64,000 nucleotides of DNA from Fibrobacter sp. UBA4297 (GTDB taxonomy: Bacteria; Fibrobacterota; Fibrobacteria; Fibrobacterales; Fibrobacteraceae): contig NZ_DGUZ01000021.1 in assembly GCF_002394865.1 (NCBI RefSeq), forward strand, positions 69,583-133,582, given 5' to 3'. Shown here one piece after another: positions 61,986 through 64,000 of the stretch. Position numbers and translations under genes: made by a program. The notes below the pieces were generated by a model. The model did no database searches. It was not told where the DNA came from and saw nothing but the letters and a program-made list of their open reading frames with translations. Position 1 is the first letter of the stretch, and every line of letters starts with the position of its first letter.

Positions 61986-62774
61986 ATGATAAAAACTCGC
62001 GCTATAGTTCTGCACCGCTTTCCGTACAGCGATTCTAGCTTTATCGTCAAGGCGCTTACGGAAGAAAGCGGGATTGTCTCGTTTATCGTGAAGGGCGGAA
62101 AGAAAAAGGAATCTCCGTTCCGGGGAGCCCTTGATCCGCTCGCGTTAAGCGAAGTCGTTTTTCGCCAAAATCCGAATACCGATTTGCAGTTCATCAAGGA
62201 AGCAACGCTTTTGGACTGGCGGAAGAACTTGCGCAACGATTTACTCAGCCTTGCAAAAGCGCAGGTCATGACCGAAATGATTTTGCGCTACGCCCCGCAA
62301 GGCGTCCCCCTGCAAGAAGAATTTGAGCGATTGGAGCAAGCCATAAGCGAATTCGATTCCGATTCACCGCAAGATTCGCCGACTCCAGAAGGTTCCGCGC
62401 ACTCGTCAACATCGAGTGTTCCTGACAAGTCGCGCATTTTTGCGCAGTGGCTTTTGGACACTTGCGATATGTGGGGCTACAATCTAGACCTCACCACTTG
62501 CAGCCGATGCGGTCGCACACTCGAAAAGCCTGCCGCAGACTTTTTCCCCGAAACAGGCGGATTCGTATGTCAATCGTGTCTCGGTGTCGAGCACCCGCGT
62601 GCACGATTAGAAACGCTCAATGGGCTTTGGGCGCTGCAAACAGGCGGCAAAATCGAACGTCCTGAATTCACCGAGAACGCGCTCCTCACCTACTTGCGCC
62701 ACCACATCGGATTCTTGAAAGAGATTCATTCCATAAAGTTCCTGAACGAAACAAGAAAACTGTTTGGTCAGTAG
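61986..62774 (+). CDS. recO: DNA repair protein RecO
   Basis: The protein has 262 aa. An N-terminal OB fold (VLHRFPYSDSSFIVKALTEE, GGKKK) is followed by a helical domain and a zinc finger with CSRCGRT and CQSC near residues 172-200. RecO helps load RecA on single-stranded DNA with RecR and RecF. A Ser/Pro/Asp-rich insertion lies near residues 118-145. The start codon directly abuts the heptad array, so no ribosome site is visible. Confidence 0.92.
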   Translation: MIKTRAIVLHRFPYSDSSFIVKALTEESGIVSFIVKGGKKKESPFRGALDPLALSEVVFRQNPNTDLQFIKEATLLDWRKNLRNDLLSLAKAQVMTEMILRYAPQGVPLQEEFERLEQAISEFDSDSPQDSPTPEGSAHSSTSSVPDKSRIFAQWLLDTCDMWGYNLDLTTCSRCGRTLEKPAADFFPETGGFVCQSCLGVEHPRARLETLNGLWALQTGGKIERPEFTENALLTYLRHHIGFLKEIHSIKFLNETRKLFGQ

Positions 62775-62847
62775 CCAATAGTCAATGGTCATTAGCGATT
62801 AACCATAACCAATGACTAACAACCAACAACTAGCTACTAAATAGCCA
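62771..62847. repeat. Longest heptad-periodic array (11 units)
   Basis: GTAGCCA, ATAGTCA, ATGGTCA, TTAGCGA, TTAACCA, TAACCAA, TGACTAA, CAACCAA, CAACTAG, CTACTAA, ATAGCCA run in unbroken 7-bp register from the recO stop codon. The first half and second half are roughly complementary. Confidence 0.85.
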
Positions 62848-62864
62848 TAACTTTACACTATTTG

Positions 62865-62872
62865 TATATTTG
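62865..62872 (+). promoter_or_regulatory. Candidate -10 element of panB
   Basis: TATATTTG fits TAnnTTTG and lies 35 bp before the panB ATG, which has its own AAGAGGTCATC site. Confidence 0.45.
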
Positions 62873-62907
62873 CCCATAGTTGAAAAAGTTTAAGTGAAGA
62901 GGTCATC

Positions 62908-63654
62908 ATGTTAACTCCAGAAGATATCAAGGCGAAAAAATCCAAGAACGAAATGATTTCCATGATCACCGCTTACGACTTCGCCTTTGCAAAAATCGCA
63001 GAAGCCGCCGGAATCGACCAGATTCTCGTGGGCGATAGCCTCGCAAACACCATGCTCGGTTACAAGAGCACTCGTGAAATCGGCATGACCGAAATGCTCA
63101 TCTTCGCTGCAGCCGTTTGCCGCGGCGCTCCGAACACACACGTCATTGGCGATATGCCCTACATGAGCGACAAGGATCCGCAAACCGCTTACGATAACGC
63201 CCGCCGCTTTTTGGACGTGGGCTGCTCCAGCATCAAGCTCGAAGGCACACCCGAAGGCGTGATTGAATTTTTGCGCAGCAAGGACATTCCCGTTTGCGCC
63301 CACCTCGGACTTTTACCGCAGACCGCCGAAAACTTCAAGCAAAAAGGCAAAACCGAAGAAGAAGCTCGCGCTATTGAAGAGGCAGCAAAGTTCGTCGACA
63401 GTCTCGGATGTTTCGAAATGGTTCTTGAACACATTCCCGAAGAACTTGGTGCAAAAATCACAAAAGAAGTCTCCGCACCGACAATCGGCATTGGTGGCGG
63501 CAAGTTCACAGACGGTCATGTTCTCGTGATGCACGATGCTCTCGGCATGCATCCGAACAAAATTCCGCCGTTCGCCACAAAGTTCGTAGATATGTATTCC
63601 GTTGGTGTTCAAGGAGTTAAGAAATACATCGAAAGTGTTAAGGCTAGAGTTTAG
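62908..63654 (+). CDS. panB: 3-methyl-2-oxobutanoate hydroxymethyltransferase
   Basis: The protein has 248 aa and makes ketopantoate, the first step of pantothenate synthesis. MITAYDFAFAKIAEAAGID, VGDSLANTMLGYKST with a metal-binding Asp, GDMPYMS with the second Asp, IKLEGTPE and a later GIGGGKFTDGHVLVMHD are the family motifs. It is a little shorter than the E. coli enzyme. panC is not adjacent. It is monocistronic with a terminator. Confidence 0.96.
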   Translation: MLTPEDIKAKKSKNEMISMITAYDFAFAKIAEAAGIDQILVGDSLANTMLGYKSTREIGMTEMLIFAAAVCRGAPNTHVIGDMPYMSDKDPQTAYDNARRFLDVGCSSIKLEGTPEGVIEFLRSKDIPVCAHLGLLPQTAENFKQKGKTEEEARAIEEAAKFVDSLGCFEMVLEHIPEELGAKITKEVSAPTIGIGGGKFTDGHVLVMHDALGMHPNKIPPFATKFVDMYSVGVQGVKKYIESVKARV

Positions 63655-63710
63655 TTAGCACAAACTAACAAGTATGTTTTAAACAAATTAATTACTCTTG
63701 TTATTCAAGA

Positions 63711-63739
63711 AACCGGTCTCCAAAAAAGATCGGTTTTTC
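63711..63739 (+). terminator. panB terminator
   Basis: AACCGGTCT (63711-63719) pairs with AGATCGGTT (63727-63735) with one mismatch, followed by T. The remaining gap to 63891 is AT-rich and promoter-like. Confidence 0.75.
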
Positions 63740-63891
63740 TTTTGCCTATAATTTCATTCAACAGCAATTTCTCCATAACAAAATTTTTCAAAAAAAAATT
63801 GAATTTTTATAAAATAAGTGTTGATTATTTGTGAAAAAGAAGTTATTTTTCTGATATCAACAAATAAATAACATAAAAGGAAGAAAAAAAA

Positions 63892-64000
63892 ATGGCTGAA
63901 ACAAAAGTTGCAAAGAAACCCGCTAAGAAGCCCGCTGCTGCAAAGAAGCCCGCTGCCGCTAAGAAGCCGGCCGCTGCTAAGAAGCCCGCTGCCGCTAAGA
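63892..64000 (+). CDS. Histone H1-like Lys/Ala/Pro-rich protein (3' partial)
   Basis: The gene starts at 63892 after AAAAGGAAG and runs off the window. After MAETKVAKKP the frame is a tandem repeat of KKPAAA-type units. Such proteins bind DNA through Lys-rich tails, like bacterial HU tails or histone H1-like proteins of other phyla. The C-terminal part is not visible, so a fused domain cannot be excluded. The upstream gap is unusually AT-rich, as expected for a highly expressed gene. Confidence 0.82.
   Translation, partial: MAETKVAKKPAKKPAAAKKPAAAKKPAAAKKPAAAK

Noticed and set aside
62771..62847. CRISPR array
   Set aside because: The period is 7 bp with no spacers; no cas genes are present in the window.

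Overview
The window looks like a chromosomal segment of a Fibrobacter species (phylum Fibrobacterota), a cellulolytic gut bacterium. This is an inference from content, not a database match. The clues are many lipobox lipoproteins, beta-barrel and PEGA-type envelope proteins with Ser-rich linkers, a secreted GH11 xylanase with a C-terminal sorting-like tail, a Mla-type lipid transport operon, a Lys/Ala/Pro histone-H1-like gene and TAnnTTTG-like promoter elements. I saw no rRNA, tRNA or CRISPR array.

Layout. 0-7.2 kb: the end of an outer-membrane barrel gene, three lipoproteins, an RlmD/TrmA-type RNA methyltransferase and two coupled membrane proteins. 7.3-10.7 kb: an mlaE-mlaF-mlaD-lipoprotein operon for phospholipid transport. 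10.8-11.8 kb: xseB and an OppF-type ATPase. 11.8-17.7 kb: a translationally coupled operon of three related Ig-like lipoproteins and two PEGA-type proteins. 17.7-25.2 kb: DedA, a YwqK-like protein, a B12/radical-SAM enzyme, a tyrosine recombinase, a 7TM-GGDEF cyclase, an Rpn nuclease and a lipoprotein. 25.5-30.6 kb: argB-argD, a ferredoxin and tex.

30.9-35.2 kb is accessory: a decayed Rpn gene, an AT-rich ankyrin-like gene, an 82-aa protein and a radical-SAM enzyme with the hallmarks of prokaryotic viperins (antiphage, ddhNTP-producing). 35.4-41.5 kb returns to housekeeping and envelope genes (GH11 xylanase, EI24, DUF975, HAD phosphatase, lipoproteins, a barrel protein). A 435-bp intergenic region there (38.6-39.0 kb) looks like structured RNA.

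41.6-55.0 kb is a second accessory block: a DUF3990 toxin-like pair, a VWA lipoprotein, three Cys-module genes, then a compact operon at 47.2-51.5 kb. That operon encodes a 108-aa protein, an XRE-PIN-ankyrin fusion, a SPASM-type radical-SAM enzyme, a P-loop kinase/HAD phosphatase fusion and a phosphoribosyltransferase. It is followed by a 561-aa coiled-coil protein with its own promoter and by an AAA/DUF4143 ATPase. The operon looks like a self-regulated pathway for a modified nucleotide and is the strongest candidate for an undescribed system. The block ends in two gene remnants at 54.7-55.0 kb that abut an intact SpoIIE-type phosphatase, which I read as the junction with the core chromosome.

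55.0-64.0 kb: an M50-like membrane protease, an LpxL-type acyltransferase, a PD-(D/E)XK-like protein, a duplicated membrane-protein pair, a HIT protein, recO, panB and the start of the histone-like gene.

Gaps between genes hold several repeat families: arrays with strict 7-bp periodicity placed after gene ends, a 77-bp GC-rich element in two nearly identical copies, ATGCC-stem hairpins and paired GGCGGTGAAAT inverted repeats.
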